NCBI GenBank assembly: GCA_902774265.1
Contig: CACYHR010000018.1
Coordinates: 46,277-110,276 of the forward strand
Source of the DNA: an uncultured Eubacteriales bacterium
GTDB lineage: Bacteria; Bacillota; Clostridia; Peptostreptococcales; Anaerovoracaceae
Length of the DNA: 64,000 nt
Direction: 5' to 3'
Part shown: piece by piece, positions 25,297 through 34,558 of the stretch
Layout of the letters: each line of letters opens with the position of its first letter
Numbering within the stretch: the stretch's first letter is position 1
Made by a program: the position numbers and the translations under genes
Notes under the pieces: model-generated
Seen by the model: only the letters and a program-made list of their open reading frames with translations
The model's database searches: none
Told to the model about the DNA's origin: nothing

Positions 25297-25926
25297 TTAT
25301 TCCTGCAGCAGTACAGTCTTCTCGATTACATACTTATCCGGCTCAACGAGAGCTTTTTCTCTCCAAGCAGAGATTCCACCTGCATAACGATAAACGTTCT
25401 TGAATCCCTTTGATGCGAGATACTTAGCACCTTCGTGTGAACGCTTGCAGCCTACGAATCCGCAGTAAACAACAACAGTCTTCTTCTTATTGACAACCTT
25501 CTTGCCCTTCTTCTTTTCTGTGCAGGCTTTCTTTACAGCACTGAGAAGAGCCTTTTTCTGTTCAGCTGTGAATTTTCCGTTTGCGCCGTTATCTCCGCAC
25601 TCTACGTTGATTGCATCTTTGATGTGGTGATCATTGTACCAAGGTGCATCCATAGTATCAACTACAACCATATTCTTGTTTGCTGCCATCCATCCCTGCA
25701 GTTTTTCAGAACTGACGAGTTTATACTTTCCGCCAGCTACATCACCGTAAAACTCATTTACTAAAGCATCAACGCCAGCCTCGTTTTCAATGCCTTTCTT
25801 AGCTATTGTGTAAACACCGGTAAATGATGACGGATCAACCGGCTCACATACAGCAAATACAGATGTGAACGTACCGAAGACCATTACCAGTCCCAGCAGG
25901 AATGCAATTAAAACATTTTTCTTCAT
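25297..25926 (-). CDS. exported rhodanese-like protein
   Basis: 209 residues with a clear signal peptide (MKKNVLIAFLLGLVMVFGTF, cut near VFAV). The mature part is one rhodanese domain: VVDTMDAPWYNDHHIKDAINV matches the CH2A/hinge region, and VVVYCGFVGCKRSHEGAKYL is the active-site loop with Cys in the catalytic position. RYAGGISAWRE closes the domain. A Lys-rich insertion (KKACTEKKKGKKVVNKKK) precedes the active-site strand. Rhodaneses transfer sulfane sulfur or, in exported forms, handle thiol redox. ATG 25926 has GGAGAGG upstream. It is flanked by terminator-like structures and is probably a single gene. Confidence 0.88.
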   Translation of the reverse strand: MKKNVLIAFLLGLVMVFGTFTSVFAVCEPVDPSSFTGVYTIAKKGIENEAGVDALVNEFYGDVAGGKYKLVSSEKLQGWMAANKNMVVVDTMDAPWYNDHHIKDAINVECGDNGANGKFTAEQKKALLSAVKKACTEKKKGKKVVNKKKTVVVYCGFVGCKRSHEGAKYLASKGFKNVYRYAGGISAWREKALVEPDKYVIEKTVLLQE

Positions 25927-26119
25927 AATAATACCTCTCCTTTACATTAATAAACCTATCTGACATCAACAACATGAATTCCATGTGTTTAACATCAATT
26001 CGATTCTAACAAGAATAAAGTATGCCTTCAATGAAATATGAGGAATAGTTGTATCTGAAATATCTATAAGGTATTATGCATATATAGATAACATCTATAA
26101 TCCTTTAATCTCAATTCTG

Positions 26120-26362
26120 TTATTTATCTTCCTGTCTGCCGGCTTTTGCCTTTAAACGATCTTCCTTACGGGCTTCCACTATCTTATCTACAACATCCTC
26201 TGCAATGCCTTCGCAATGTTCCGCGAGCACTCTTATTGTATATATTAGATGAGAGTTGAATTCATCTACACCATCATAGCTGAATTCATTTGCAATTACC
26301 TGCATTGCCTGAGCATCAGCAATAATATCAGACATTTTTATTTCAAATATATCATTATCCAT
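26120..26362 (-). CDS. small acidic protein of unknown family
   Basis: 80 residues from ATG 26362 (MDNDIFEIK), chosen because AAGGAG sits seven bases upstream; the frame is open to an ATG at 26401. The protein is helical-looking, acidic in the first half and ends in a Lys/Arg-rich tail (EARKEDRLKAKAGRQEDK). No membrane segment or known motif is seen. It lies alone between the rhodanese gene and a diguanylate cyclase gene on the same strand, with gaps of about 190 and 240 bases on either side in which I see no further feature. Confidence 0.6.
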   Translation of the reverse strand: MDNDIFEIKMSDIIADAQAMQVIANEFSYDGVDEFNSHLIYTIRVLAEHCEGIAEDVVDKIVEARKEDRLKAKAGRQEDK

Positions 26363-26598
26363 CCAAGGGCTCCTTCCATAATCATAACGAAAGGTCCTCA
26401 ATACCCTATTTCAAGTATTTGTTACCTTAATGACATATTTTCATCATCCTTTTCCATGCTGCAATGTAATCACCCCATAATCAACATTACTCCTTTCACA
26501 AGATTCCTGTCGGTGATTTCAATATACGGAGAAATGAACTATCGTTCAAGTGAATATTTCCGGACGGCGATCTGCCTTTCATTGACCGTAAGCTGCCG

Positions 26599-28116
26599 TC
26601 ACCTGATTCTGTCTCCCTTCATCTCCCTCTTTCGCAGATACATAGCACGGTCTGCACGGCGGAATGTACTTTCAGGAGTATCATCTATATCAGCATTGTA
26701 TCGTACAAATCCGATAGAAGCGGACACTCTCTCCCATGGCTGCAGGTCCTTGTTCTCAGCAATATCAGACAGTATGCTGTTAAATTCGGAAATCAGTTCA
26801 TCTATATGCTCCAGATCGTGGTCTTTCAGAATTACTGTAAATTCATCTCCTCCGATACGATATACCGGCGAATGAACAAAGACATTGCATACGATTTTGC
26901 AAACTTCTTTGATTGCGATATCACCTTTCTCATGACCGAATGAATCATTGACCTTCTTGAGATCGTTCATATCGATGACCGCCACACCGAACTCCGTTAT
27001 ATTGTCTTCCGCTCCTACTGAGTTCACGTCGGAAATACCGGCTGCTTTAGCACTTGCAGCCTTAGCCAGAGCCTGCTCGAGCATATGAATGTCATTATTA
27101 TATGCATGCTTGCTTCGAACACCGGTCAGAGCATCTTTCAGAGCCAGATCGCTCATCTTGCTGACTTCCTGTCTGGATTCGGTGAGCTCATTGGTCGTCC
27201 GCAGGAGATTGAAGATTTTATCGTTAAGGTCTTTTTCCATCTGCTTCATCGATTCAGACAAAGTCTCGATCTCATCATGCGAATGTATATCCAGCTCTGC
27301 GAAATTGTTATGTGAAATAACATCGTCATCATCGCTGTAGTCCTGGGCTGCCTGAGAAAGCTTATTGATCGGCCGTACCAGTGACATATTAACCACAATG
27401 ACGGAAAAAATGACGACCAGGCCTATCATCAGTATCTGAAAACCTACCAGTATCGAAAACATCCTTGCACGCGTTGAAGCTATGTCTTCCATGGCGATAT
27501 CCACCATCGCAAATCCGACAACTGCACCTGTCTTGTCATAAACAGGCGTACCGGTTGTAGCCAGATAGCCGTACTCCTCAGTATCAGTCGTGTAAGTCGG
27601 GAATCCGACAGTCAGATCAGTCAGAACTTTGCGATTCTCCTCATATATCGGATCCATGCAGCCTATAGGGCAGGCGTCTTCATCAGCAGCATCCACCAGA
27701 TAAATGAATTTTTCTGTCTCCTGATCTACAAAGCATGTATAAATACAATCCACATCATTCACATTCTGAATCTCGCGCAGCTGAGACATTACAGTCTTAT
27801 AGTCTTCTGTCTCTGCTAACGGTTCGAAATGAGAAAGATACTCATAAAACTCATCAGAACCCCAGTCATCGCTGGTAATGCGCTCCTCCGGAGGAATCGA
27901 ATCATAAATCTTCTTTGTTGAGGCCTGAAGTCTACCCAATGCCTCCGCATCCACAACAGACGCCACAGTACGCGATATGCTTGACGATGATTCTTCGTAA
28001 TTGACGCGTACGATATCTGAAACAGCTTTGATACTGACGAAAATTGAAACAATGCTCAGAAGCAAAGCAATAACAATAATCATCACTACTGTTTTTTGTC
28101 TCAATGAATGACGCAT
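26599..28116 (-). CDS. membrane sensor diguanylate cyclase (Cache-HAMP-GGDEF)
   Basis: 505 residues. Two membrane segments (about 10-32 and 222-245) enclose an extracytoplasmic sensor of about 185 residues with Cache-like features (YGYLATTGTPVYDKTGAVVGFAMVDI, positions 181-206). HAMP and a short coiled coil follow, then GGDEF with the intact site YRIGGDEFTVIL near residue 419 and the substrate-site DMNDLKKVND. No RxxD inhibitory site is seen at the usual place before GGDEF, so product inhibition may be absent. It should make c-di-GMP in response to an external ligand. ATG 28116 has AAAGGAGG upstream. It is the only gene here with an intact cyclase site, beside two EAL proteins and an HD-GYP protein. 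Confidence 0.93.
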   Translation of the reverse strand: MRHSLRQKTVVMIIVIALLLSIVSIFVSIKAVSDIVRVNYEESSSSISRTVASVVDAEALGRLQASTKKIYDSIPPEERITSDDWGSDEFYEYLSHFEPLAETEDYKTVMSQLREIQNVNDVDCIYTCFVDQETEKFIYLVDAADEDACPIGCMDPIYEENRKVLTDLTVGFPTYTTDTEEYGYLATTGTPVYDKTGAVVGFAMVDIAMEDIASTRARMFSILVGFQILMIGLVVIFSVIVVNMSLVRPINKLSQAAQDYSDDDDVISHNNFAELDIHSHDEIETLSESMKQMEKDLNDKIFNLLRTTNELTESRQEVSKMSDLALKDALTGVRSKHAYNNDIHMLEQALAKAASAKAAGISDVNSVGAEDNITEFGVAVIDMNDLKKVNDSFGHEKGDIAIKEVCKIVCNVFVHSPVYRIGGDEFTVILKDHDLEHIDELISEFNSILSDIAENKDLQPWERVSASIGFVRYNADIDDTPESTFRRADRAMYLRKREMKGDRIR

Positions 28117-28185
28117 ACAGCCAACCTCCTTTGATCTTTACAGATCACTTATACAATACCCTTTACTCTATATATGCCGTTCCTG

Positions 28186-30990
28186 CTATTCAGTTGATTT
28201 CAGAGATTCCGTCATGCTGATATTCCTGAGCCGCATCTGCATCGCAAGATTCACAAGGAAAGCAAACACAAATGTCAGTGCAACAGAATTTATCACATCA
28301 GCAAAATTCATTCTTGCTTCAAAATATAACATTTTCATTGCCACCTTGTCGAATACAAAATCGAGCAGCCATTTCCCGAGAGGCACCCCGACCGCAGCAG
28401 CTATCGCAGTCATAAACATGTTTTCTCTGAAAACATACTGCGATACCTCGAGCGGATAGAATCCCAGCACCTTGATCGTCGCTATTTCACGTATTCTCTC
28501 GGTAATATTAATATTTGTAAGGTTATAAATAACAACAAATGCAAGCAGCGCCGCAGACAGTATTATGACATAAGTCACAAGATCGAGGCTCTGCATCATA
28601 TCCGAAATGCTGCTTCGTACATCCAGATTGACAGTTACCGCAGAAGTATCATCGTAGTTTGCTGCAGCAACAGCGGATCCGCGTATCATCTCTTCACTGA
28701 TTTCGTCCTGATCCGCGCCGTCATTCGTCAGACTGACAAGAGCAGATCTGATCTCCGGCTTAGTATCGAACACCTTCTCATAAGTTTCTTTACTTATATA
28801 AAAAGTATCGTACATATAATTATCACATATGCCCGAGACAGTTACATCCCCTTCTCTGCCTCCGGCTCTTATCCTGATCTTGTCTCCCTGTCCTATCCCG
28901 TATTCGCGGCTGATATTCTTTACTATCACTACCTCGCCGGTGCCCGGATAATCAATAACCTTTTCGCCCTGATGCAAATCTATAAATCTTCCGAAGCCTT
29001 TTTCATCAGCCGCAATACATGTAACATCCGCTTCTTCACCACTCTGCAGCAGAGTCACTTCATCCTGATGCACGAACATTATTTCATCCGCTGCCGTACC
29101 AGCCTCTTTACTCATGTATCCTGCAAAGTCCTGCTGCATGCTTTCGCTCATATCCTTATTAAAAATGACTCTGTAATCAAACAGCAGAATCTCGTCAAAC
29201 TGGTGATCGGCTACATCGGCTACAGTCGTCCCCAATCCGTTTCCGGCGACCAGCAGAGCAGTGCAGCCGCTCACGCCGGCGACCATCATGAAAAAGCGCT
29301 TTTTATCCCGAAAAACATTACGAAACGATACTTTATACAGAAAGCTGATGCGATCCCACAGCGGTGTTATCCTTTCAAGCAATATGCGTTTGCCGGCAGG
29401 CGGCGTCTTAGGCCTGATGAGTTCAGAAGGCGCCGACAGGAAATCACGTGCAACTGATACCCATGTCGCACCCGCAGTGCATATGAGTGCGCATATAAGA
29501 GACAAAAAGCCAAGCTTCGCGTCGAATACATACTCAAGCTGACTGGAAAAATCGTAGCTGATCCCGTAGGCACGCCAGATGACAAACGGGAACAATATGC
29601 AGCCTGTGTAAAAGCCGCTGACAGCACCGAGAAATGCAGCGCTGCCCGAATAAAACATGTATTTGCAGAGTATCGAAGAATTTCTGTAACCGAGCGCTCT
29701 GAGAATCCCGATCTGTGATCTCTGCTCATCGATCATGCGCGTCATCGTCGTCATGCATACAAGCGCTGCGATCACGAAGAAAAACACCGGAAAAACCTTT
29801 GCGATATTGCTCACTATATCCGCGTTGTTATCGAACGAAGTATAACCGGGGTCCTGATAAACGGACACAGCATAGGATTCACCTGTCTCATCCCCGTCAT
29901 CCCCTTCATCCCCTTCATCCCCGTCAATATCACTCTGCATATACTCAAGCATTTTCCCGGCATCGGCAATCTTCTTCTCTGTATCGATGAGTTCCCGGTA
30001 TGTATCTTCTTTTTCCCTGCTGAGAGGTGTGCTGCCGCCCACACTGCCGTCATGCACAGAGCTGCTGCTGTTCAGTCTTGAGTCTATATCGGCCAGCTTT
30101 CTTTTTGCATACGTCTTTTCGGCTCTGTATACAGGAATAGTAAAAATGCTGAGAAATCCGCCTACCGGATTCGAAAGCTTTTCTTTTACCTCTGACTCTA
30201 CTGCATCGCGCCGCGCGGCAGTTATTCGTTCAGCCAGCTCATCCATCCTGTCCTGAGCAGCGTCGATCATATCGGATTTTTCTTCGGTAAAATATTCTTC
30301 GCTGCCGTCAAGCGTCAGATATAGCCGTGTATAGTAATCTGCATCAAAAGCATCTACGTTCAAGTAGAAATATGAATTCAGACTGCCGCTTCCTATCTCA
30401 GTGGTTCCGCGCTGATAATCGAGAAACAGCGGAGAATTTACAGTGCCGACTACAGTGAATTCCCGTCCCCGGAAATTCGCAAGTTTATCCTCGTCATTGC
30501 TTTCAGAAAGTACGATCCTGTCTCTTACACTGAATCCGTTGCCTTCCATGCTGTAATCATCAGCAACACATTCATCTTCATTTTCAGGCATCCGTCCGGT
30601 TAACAGCTCAAGAGTGTTGATATGTTCAGGCAGTGAAATAGCTCTGAGAGCAAGCTCATCGGGCTTATCGCTGCCGCCGTTATTGTCCGGTATGTCATCT
30701 CCGGCCTCTCTGTATGCCATTACATCGATCTGAACCGAACCTTCGGCATCTGATACTCCTGCCTCAGCCTTAGCTATGCTCACGCTCTCATCATCTATCC
30801 CGTACGATGAAGCGATCATATAGTCATACATACAGTGCTCAACAAGATATTTACCGGCTGTCTTTGTCATATCAGCCTTGCATATCTTAAGCCCCGAAAA
30901 AAATCCCACACCAAGCGCAACGATCGCAAAGATCGCGAGATACCTCGTAATCGATGTGCGTATTTCCCTTAATGTGGATCTGATTATCAT
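28186..30990 (-). CDS. large FtsX-type ABC transporter permease
   Basis: 934 residues. The N-terminus TLREIRTSITRYLAIFAIV starts the first membrane segment. A large extracytoplasmic domain follows to about 400, then a first FtsX block of membrane segments (about 400-545, with RSQIGILRALGYRNSSI), a second extracytoplasmic domain, and a final block (about 805-925, with RIREIATIKVLGFYP). This is the duplicated FtsX arrangement of exporters and lipid/peptide extractors of Gram-positive bacteria. An acidic low-complexity run (GDEGDEGDDGDETGES) lies in the first outer domain. The MacB-like ATPase is encoded 60 bases upstream, and they should form one transporter. The substrate is unknown. Confidence 0.92.
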   Translation of the reverse strand: MIIRSTLREIRTSITRYLAIFAIVALGVGFFSGLKICKADMTKTAGKYLVEHCMYDYMIASSYGIDDESVSIAKAEAGVSDAEGSVQIDVMAYREAGDDIPDNNGGSDKPDELALRAISLPEHINTLELLTGRMPENEDECVADDYSMEGNGFSVRDRIVLSESNDEDKLANFRGREFTVVGTVNSPLFLDYQRGTTEIGSGSLNSYFYLNVDAFDADYYTRLYLTLDGSEEYFTEEKSDMIDAAQDRMDELAERITAARRDAVESEVKEKLSNPVGGFLSIFTIPVYRAEKTYAKRKLADIDSRLNSSSSVHDGSVGGSTPLSREKEDTYRELIDTEKKIADAGKMLEYMQSDIDGDEGDEGDDGDETGESYAVSVYQDPGYTSFDNNADIVSNIAKVFPVFFFVIAALVCMTTMTRMIDEQRSQIGILRALGYRNSSILCKYMFYSGSAAFLGAVSGFYTGCILFPFVIWRAYGISYDFSSQLEYVFDAKLGFLSLICALICTAGATWVSVARDFLSAPSELIRPKTPPAGKRILLERITPLWDRISFLYKVSFRNVFRDKKRFFMMVAGVSGCTALLVAGNGLGTTVADVADHQFDEILLFDYRVIFNKDMSESMQQDFAGYMSKEAGTAADEIMFVHQDEVTLLQSGEEADVTCIAADEKGFGRFIDLHQGEKVIDYPGTGEVVIVKNISREYGIGQGDKIRIRAGGREGDVTVSGICDNYMYDTFYISKETYEKVFDTKPEIRSALVSLTNDGADQDEISEEMIRGSAVAAANYDDTSAVTVNLDVRSSISDMMQSLDLVTYVIILSAALLAFVVIYNLTNINITERIREIATIKVLGFYPLEVSQYVFRENMFMTAIAAAVGVPLGKWLLDFVFDKVAMKMLYFEARMNFADVINSVALTFVFAFLVNLAMQMRLRNISMTESLKSTE
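29888..29923. repeat. four 9-bp tandem units in the FtsX gene
   Basis: TCATCCCC(G/T) is repeated four times and encodes the GDE/GDD acidic run in the outer domain. The unit length keeps the frame, so copy number could vary without breaking the gene. Confidence 0.8.
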
Positions 30991-31050
30991 TTCAGCTTAT
31001 TCAAACACAATCAACTCATTTCCGGCTATCCGGCGGCCTTTTGACATCTT

Positions 31051-31779
31051 CTACCATTCTATGTCAGATACCGGCACCGGATTCGGATTGACTGTCACTT
31101 CACGGACCCGGCCGCTCCTTACGCTGATGACCCTGTCAGCCATAGGTGTAATCGCCCTGTTGTGAGTAATAATAATTACTGTCGTCCCCATCAGCCTGGC
31201 CTGATCCTGAAGAAGCTGCAGTATCTGCTTGCCCGTAATGTAATCGAGCGCTCCTGTCGGCTCATCACAGAGGAGCAGCTTGGGATTCTTGGCAAGAGCT
31301 CTTGCTATCGCTACCCTCTGCTGTTCGCCGCCCGAAAGCTGGCCCGGAAAGTTTTTCATCCTGTCCCCGAGCCCGACAGCCCTGAGTGTTTCCGCCGGAT
31401 CGAGAGGTTCTCTGCATATCTGCGTCGCAAGCGAAACATTCTCGAGTGCTGTAAGATTCTGCACCAGATTGTAAAACTGAAAAACGAATCCGATATCGTT
31501 TCTGCGGTATCCGGTCAGCTCTCGCGGGCTCAGACCGCTGATCTCCTTTCCATCCAGAACCACCCGGCCGCTTGTCAGAGTATCCATGCCGCCGAGTATA
31601 TTCAGCAAAGTCGTCTTTCCTGCTCCCGATTCACCGACAATGACTGCAAGCTCACCCTTTTTTACGCTAAAAGAAGCGTCCGCAAGCGCCTCTATGTCGA
31701 TTTCTCCGACATGATAGACTTTACGGACATTCTTCATCATTATATATGCATCTTCGTTAAGCATAATATCATCAGTCAT
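31051..31779 (-). CDS. MacB/LolD-type ABC transporter ATP-binding protein
   Basis: 242 residues with Walker [11 protein letters not shown]-loop [11 protein letters not shown], signature [15 protein letters not shown], Walker [13 protein letters not shown] and an H-loop ITHN. The DEPTGALD form and the dimer partner downstream (an FtsX permease) place it in the MacB/LolD/FtsE class of exporters. Its ATG at 31779 overlaps the stop of the HD-GYP gene by eight bases (ATGACTGA), so translation is coupled. The order HD-GYP, ATPase, permease suggests the transporter and c-di-GMP breakdown are made together. Confidence 0.94.
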   Translation of the reverse strand: MTDDIMLNEDAYIMMKNVRKVYHVGEIDIEALADASFSVKKGELAVIVGESGAGKTTLLNILGGMDTLTSGRVVLDGKEISGLSPRELTGYRRNDIGFVFQFYNLVQNLTALENVSLATQICREPLDPAETLRAVGLGDRMKNFPGQLSGGEQQRVAIARALAKNPKLLLCDEPTGALDYITGKQILQLLQDQARLMGTTVIIITHNRAITPMADRVISVRSGRVREVTVNPNPVPVSDIEW

Positions 31780-33139
31780 CGAATCTGATCTCGCCGTTTT
31801 TCAGCAGTTTGAGCATGACATCAGCGATCTTCGGATCGAACTGCGTTCCTTTGTTGTTTTCAAGCTCATTCAGTATATCCTCTTTTGTGAGCCTGTTTCT
31901 GTATACCCTGTTAGTATTCATTGCATCAAATGAATCCGCGACACATATCATCCTTGCAATCAGAGGGATTTCCTCGCCGGCTTTTCCTGAAGGATAACCT
32001 CTGCCGTCATATCTCTCGTGATGATATGTTGCTCCTTCGCCTGCGTTTTCAAGGCTCTTGAAGCTGCTCAGGATCTCGCCGCCGCGCACGGTATGGGACT
32101 TGATTATCTCAAATTCCTCATCTGTCAGCTTGCCCGGCTTTCCGAGAATATTGTCAGGAACGCCGATCTTGCCGCAGTCATGCAGCAGAGCTATATAATA
32201 TATGCGGTCAAGCTCTTCTCCTTCAAATCCCATTTCCTTTGCAATGTGCCTCGTATAGATCGCGACACGCTTGGAATGACCGTTTGTATAAGGATCCTTT
32301 GCATCGATGAATCCGGTAAATGTTTCTATCGATTCATTGATGATCTCATTATCGCGCTCATGACGCTCATTATACTTCCTGATTCTTGAAGAAATGATCA
32401 GCTCTACGATGACACCGATCAGCCAGAGCGCAAGAGCTGTCAGAGAAATCCAGTACAAAGGCTCGCTTGTCAGCAGTCTGTGGAATGAGTATTCAAGCTC
32501 CACCGTTGAATTGCTTATATCTTTTCCTATTGCTGTATAAAGGATAAAGCCCGGAGTTGTTGCCTCTAAAGGCTCGATCGGCACCTCCATAGCATTAATG
32601 GATGAGCTTGGAGTGTAAATCAGATAATCACCCTTATTCATGGTGATAAGATTTTCTCCGTCAACCGTAAATGTTTTCAGATCATAATCTTCCGGCTTGA
32701 ATTCACGCAGATCCGGAACGGTGGCAACGACTTCACCGCCCTTTATCTTCTGGTGGATTTCAACAGAACCGTTCCAGCCTGATGAGAGGAAAACCTGGCG
32801 GTAAAATACCATCTTGAACTTAAAATCCTTTACCGTGTCCTTAGTATTATTTGTGACAGTGAAATCATAAGTGTATGCCTGAAAATTATGCTCAGTCAGC
32901 CCTTCGTTATTAAAGTCGAATACTTTCGTCCACGTACTGTCCCTCGGAACGCCCACGATCGATACTTCCTCAGATGATGCGCTCTCAGGATTAAAAAGCT
33001 TATCACCTGCAAACATTTTTCGATGCTTAGCATTGTTGTAGGCATTGGTTTTAATCACGCTGGCTCCGAGACAAGCCAGCGCCAGAATGAGCGTAACGAC
33101 AAAAATTATATTCCTTTTTTTATTATCACTATTCAGCAT
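31772..33139 (-). CDS. membrane HD-GYP phosphodiesterase with CBM2-like outer domain
   Basis: 455 residues, start ATG 33139 with AGGAAGGA upstream. The N-terminal membrane segment (about 9-28) is followed by an extracytoplasmic domain, about 50-230, with beta-sandwich-like sequence (YDFTVTNNTKDTVKDF, SGWNGSVEIHQ) that recalls carbohydrate-binding family 2 folds. A second membrane segment (about 237-256) leads to the cytoplasmic HD-GYP domain. Motifs are intact: HSKRVAIYTRH, LLHDCGKIGVPD, HHERYDGRGYPSG and DSFDAMN. It should hydrolyse c-di-GMP or a related dinucleotide. It is the first gene of a three-gene unit with an ABC exporter. The CBM2 likeness is tentative. Confidence 0.9.
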   Translation of the reverse strand: MLNSDNKKRNIIFVVTLILALACLGASVIKTNAYNNAKHRKMFAGDKLFNPESASSEEVSIVGVPRDSTWTKVFDFNNEGLTEHNFQAYTYDFTVTNNTKDTVKDFKFKMVFYRQVFLSSGWNGSVEIHQKIKGGEVVATVPDLREFKPEDYDLKTFTVDGENLITMNKGDYLIYTPSSSINAMEVPIEPLEATTPGFILYTAIGKDISNSTVELEYSFHRLLTSEPLYWISLTALALWLIGVIVELIISSRIRKYNERHERDNEIINESIETFTGFIDAKDPYTNGHSKRVAIYTRHIAKEMGFEGEELDRIYYIALLHDCGKIGVPDNILGKPGKLTDEEFEIIKSHTVRGGEILSSFKSLENAGEGATYHHERYDGRGYPSGKAGEEIPLIARMICVADSFDAMNTNRVYRNRLTKEDILNELENNKGTQFDPKIADVMLKLLKNGEIRFDD

Positions 33140-33465
33140 TATGATACGATTCCTTCCTGTAGTTTCCTATCTGATGCATATATGCCAAACCCCGGTAAAG
33201 ACACTTTTATGCCGATATGCCATAACATAACAAAGGCGCGCATCGGCAAGTCTGCCAGTCTGTTTCAATTTGTATTATAATACCATAAGTTATTTGATTA
33301 TGCTGAATATAATCCAAAAAAATCATGCCCGCTGTATCGGCCGAATATTTACAATTCAATCCACGGCAGGTTCATGGAGGCAGGCAGGCCGAAACAGTCA
33401 TACACATTTGAGCGCAGTTCCGATATATGATATATTATTGACGATCAGAAAAAACGGAGGAAATT
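33140..33465. other. intergenic region between divergent HD-GYP and glutaminase genes
   Basis: 326 bases without a gene. It holds a 7-bp inverted repeat, TGCCGAT/ATCGGCA (33210-33248), and a 12-bp perfect palindrome, GTATTATAATAC (33272-33283), that presents a TATAAT-like box on both strands. I found no good -35 box for either direction. Promoters for both flanking genes must lie here. Confidence 0.5.
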
Positions 33466-34467
33466 ATGCACTCAACATTCGAAAGAGGACGGCCTATGTA
33501 CCCGTCCAAAGAAGATATAAAAACAACTTTCACCGAAGCATATGAAAACGGTCTTGAGTTTACTAAGGACGGCGCCGTTGCAGACTACATTCCGGAGTTA
33601 TCTAAAGCGGATCCGAATGCTTTTGGCATATACATGATGTCGGGAGACGGAGACAGCATTTCAATTGGCGATACTGAGACCCGTTTTACAATTCAGTCAA
33701 TCTCAAAGGTTATAAATCTGGCAATAAGTCTCAAGTACAGAGGCTTCAGGGATACTTTTTCTCATGTTATGATGGAACCTTCCGGTGATGCTTTTAACTC
33801 CATACTCAAACTCGATACAAGGAGCAACCTTCCGTTCAATCCAATGATAAACGCAGGTGCTATACAGACCGTCAGTCTGCTCGCTGATGACTTCAGCTTT
33901 GAAGAGATGCTGGGATTTGCAAGAGATTTTTGTATAGATCCGGACATCACACTTGATGAGGATGTATACAGAAGTGAATCTAAGACCGGCGACAGGAATC
34001 GCGCCATTTCATATCTTCTCAAGAGTAAAGATGTACTGCAGTCAGATCCGGAACGCACTATCGATCTGTATTTTAAGATGTGCTCACTGTCTGTCACGGC
34101 AAAATCACTTGCCGGACTCGGCATTATCATTGCAAATTCAGGTATGAATCCGTTTAACGGAAAGCACCTTATCGCACCCGATTATGTCCGTACTATCAGA
34201 AGCATCATGTTCACATGCGGAATGTATGATTTCTCAGGTGAATACGGCGTGCGTGTCGGCGTGCCGTCCAAGAGCGGCGTCGGCGGCGGTCTGTGCTGTG
34301 CTGCCAAAGGTCCTAATGTAAAAGAAGGACATCCTGTTCCTATGGGCATCGGTCTCTACGGACCGGCCCTCGATCAGTTTGGTAACAGTATTGCCTCGGT
34401 CAAGGCCATGGAACATATTTCCCACAGACTCAGAATGCACGTATTCGACTACCGCCCCTTCGATTGA
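33466..34467 (+). CDS. glsA: glutaminase
   Basis: Hydrolyses L-glutamine to glutamate and ammonia in the cytoplasm. 333 residues; ATG 33466 has GGAGG five bases upstream, and a second in-frame ATG at residue 11 also has a GAGGA nearby. The serine-dependent beta-lactamase-like fold is shown by FTIQSISKV, with the SxxK nucleophile pair, then FNPMINAGAI, ESKTGDRNRA and GVPSKSGVGGG, all typical of the GlsA family. Length is close to the usual 300-310 plus a short N-terminal extension. It is divergent from the HD-GYP gene and convergent with the CPBP protease gene. In gut bacteria the enzyme can support acid resistance. Confidence 0.96.
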   Translation: MHSTFERGRPMYPSKEDIKTTFTEAYENGLEFTKDGAVADYIPELSKADPNAFGIYMMSGDGDSISIGDTETRFTIQSISKVINLAISLKYRGFRDTFSHVMMEPSGDAFNSILKLDTRSNLPFNPMINAGAIQTVSLLADDFSFEEMLGFARDFCIDPDITLDEDVYRSESKTGDRNRAISYLLKSKDVLQSDPERTIDLYFKMCSLSVTAKSLAGLGIIIANSGMNPFNGKHLIAPDYVRTIRSIMFTCGMYDFSGEYGVRVGVPSKSGVGGGLCCAAKGPNVKEGHPVPMGIGLYGPALDQFGNSIASVKAMEHISHRLRMHVFDYRPFD

Positions 34468-34478
34468 TCCATAATAAA

Positions 34479-34524
34479 GACTTCCGTCCGGGCGGCCTCT
34501 TTTCAGGCGTTTCGGACGGAAGTC
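34479..34524 (-). terminator. hairpin between convergent glsA and CPBP protease genes
   Basis: GACTTCCGTCCG (34479-34490) pairs perfectly with CGGACGGAAGTC (34513-34524) across a 22-base loop. On the - strand it is followed by TTTATT, fitting a terminator for the protease gene. On the + strand the T-rich stretch comes only 20 bases later, so termination of glsA here is less sure. Confidence 0.7.
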
Positions 34525-34558
34525 GATTCTCAGTAAAGTCTTATTTTTTTTGCAGAAA

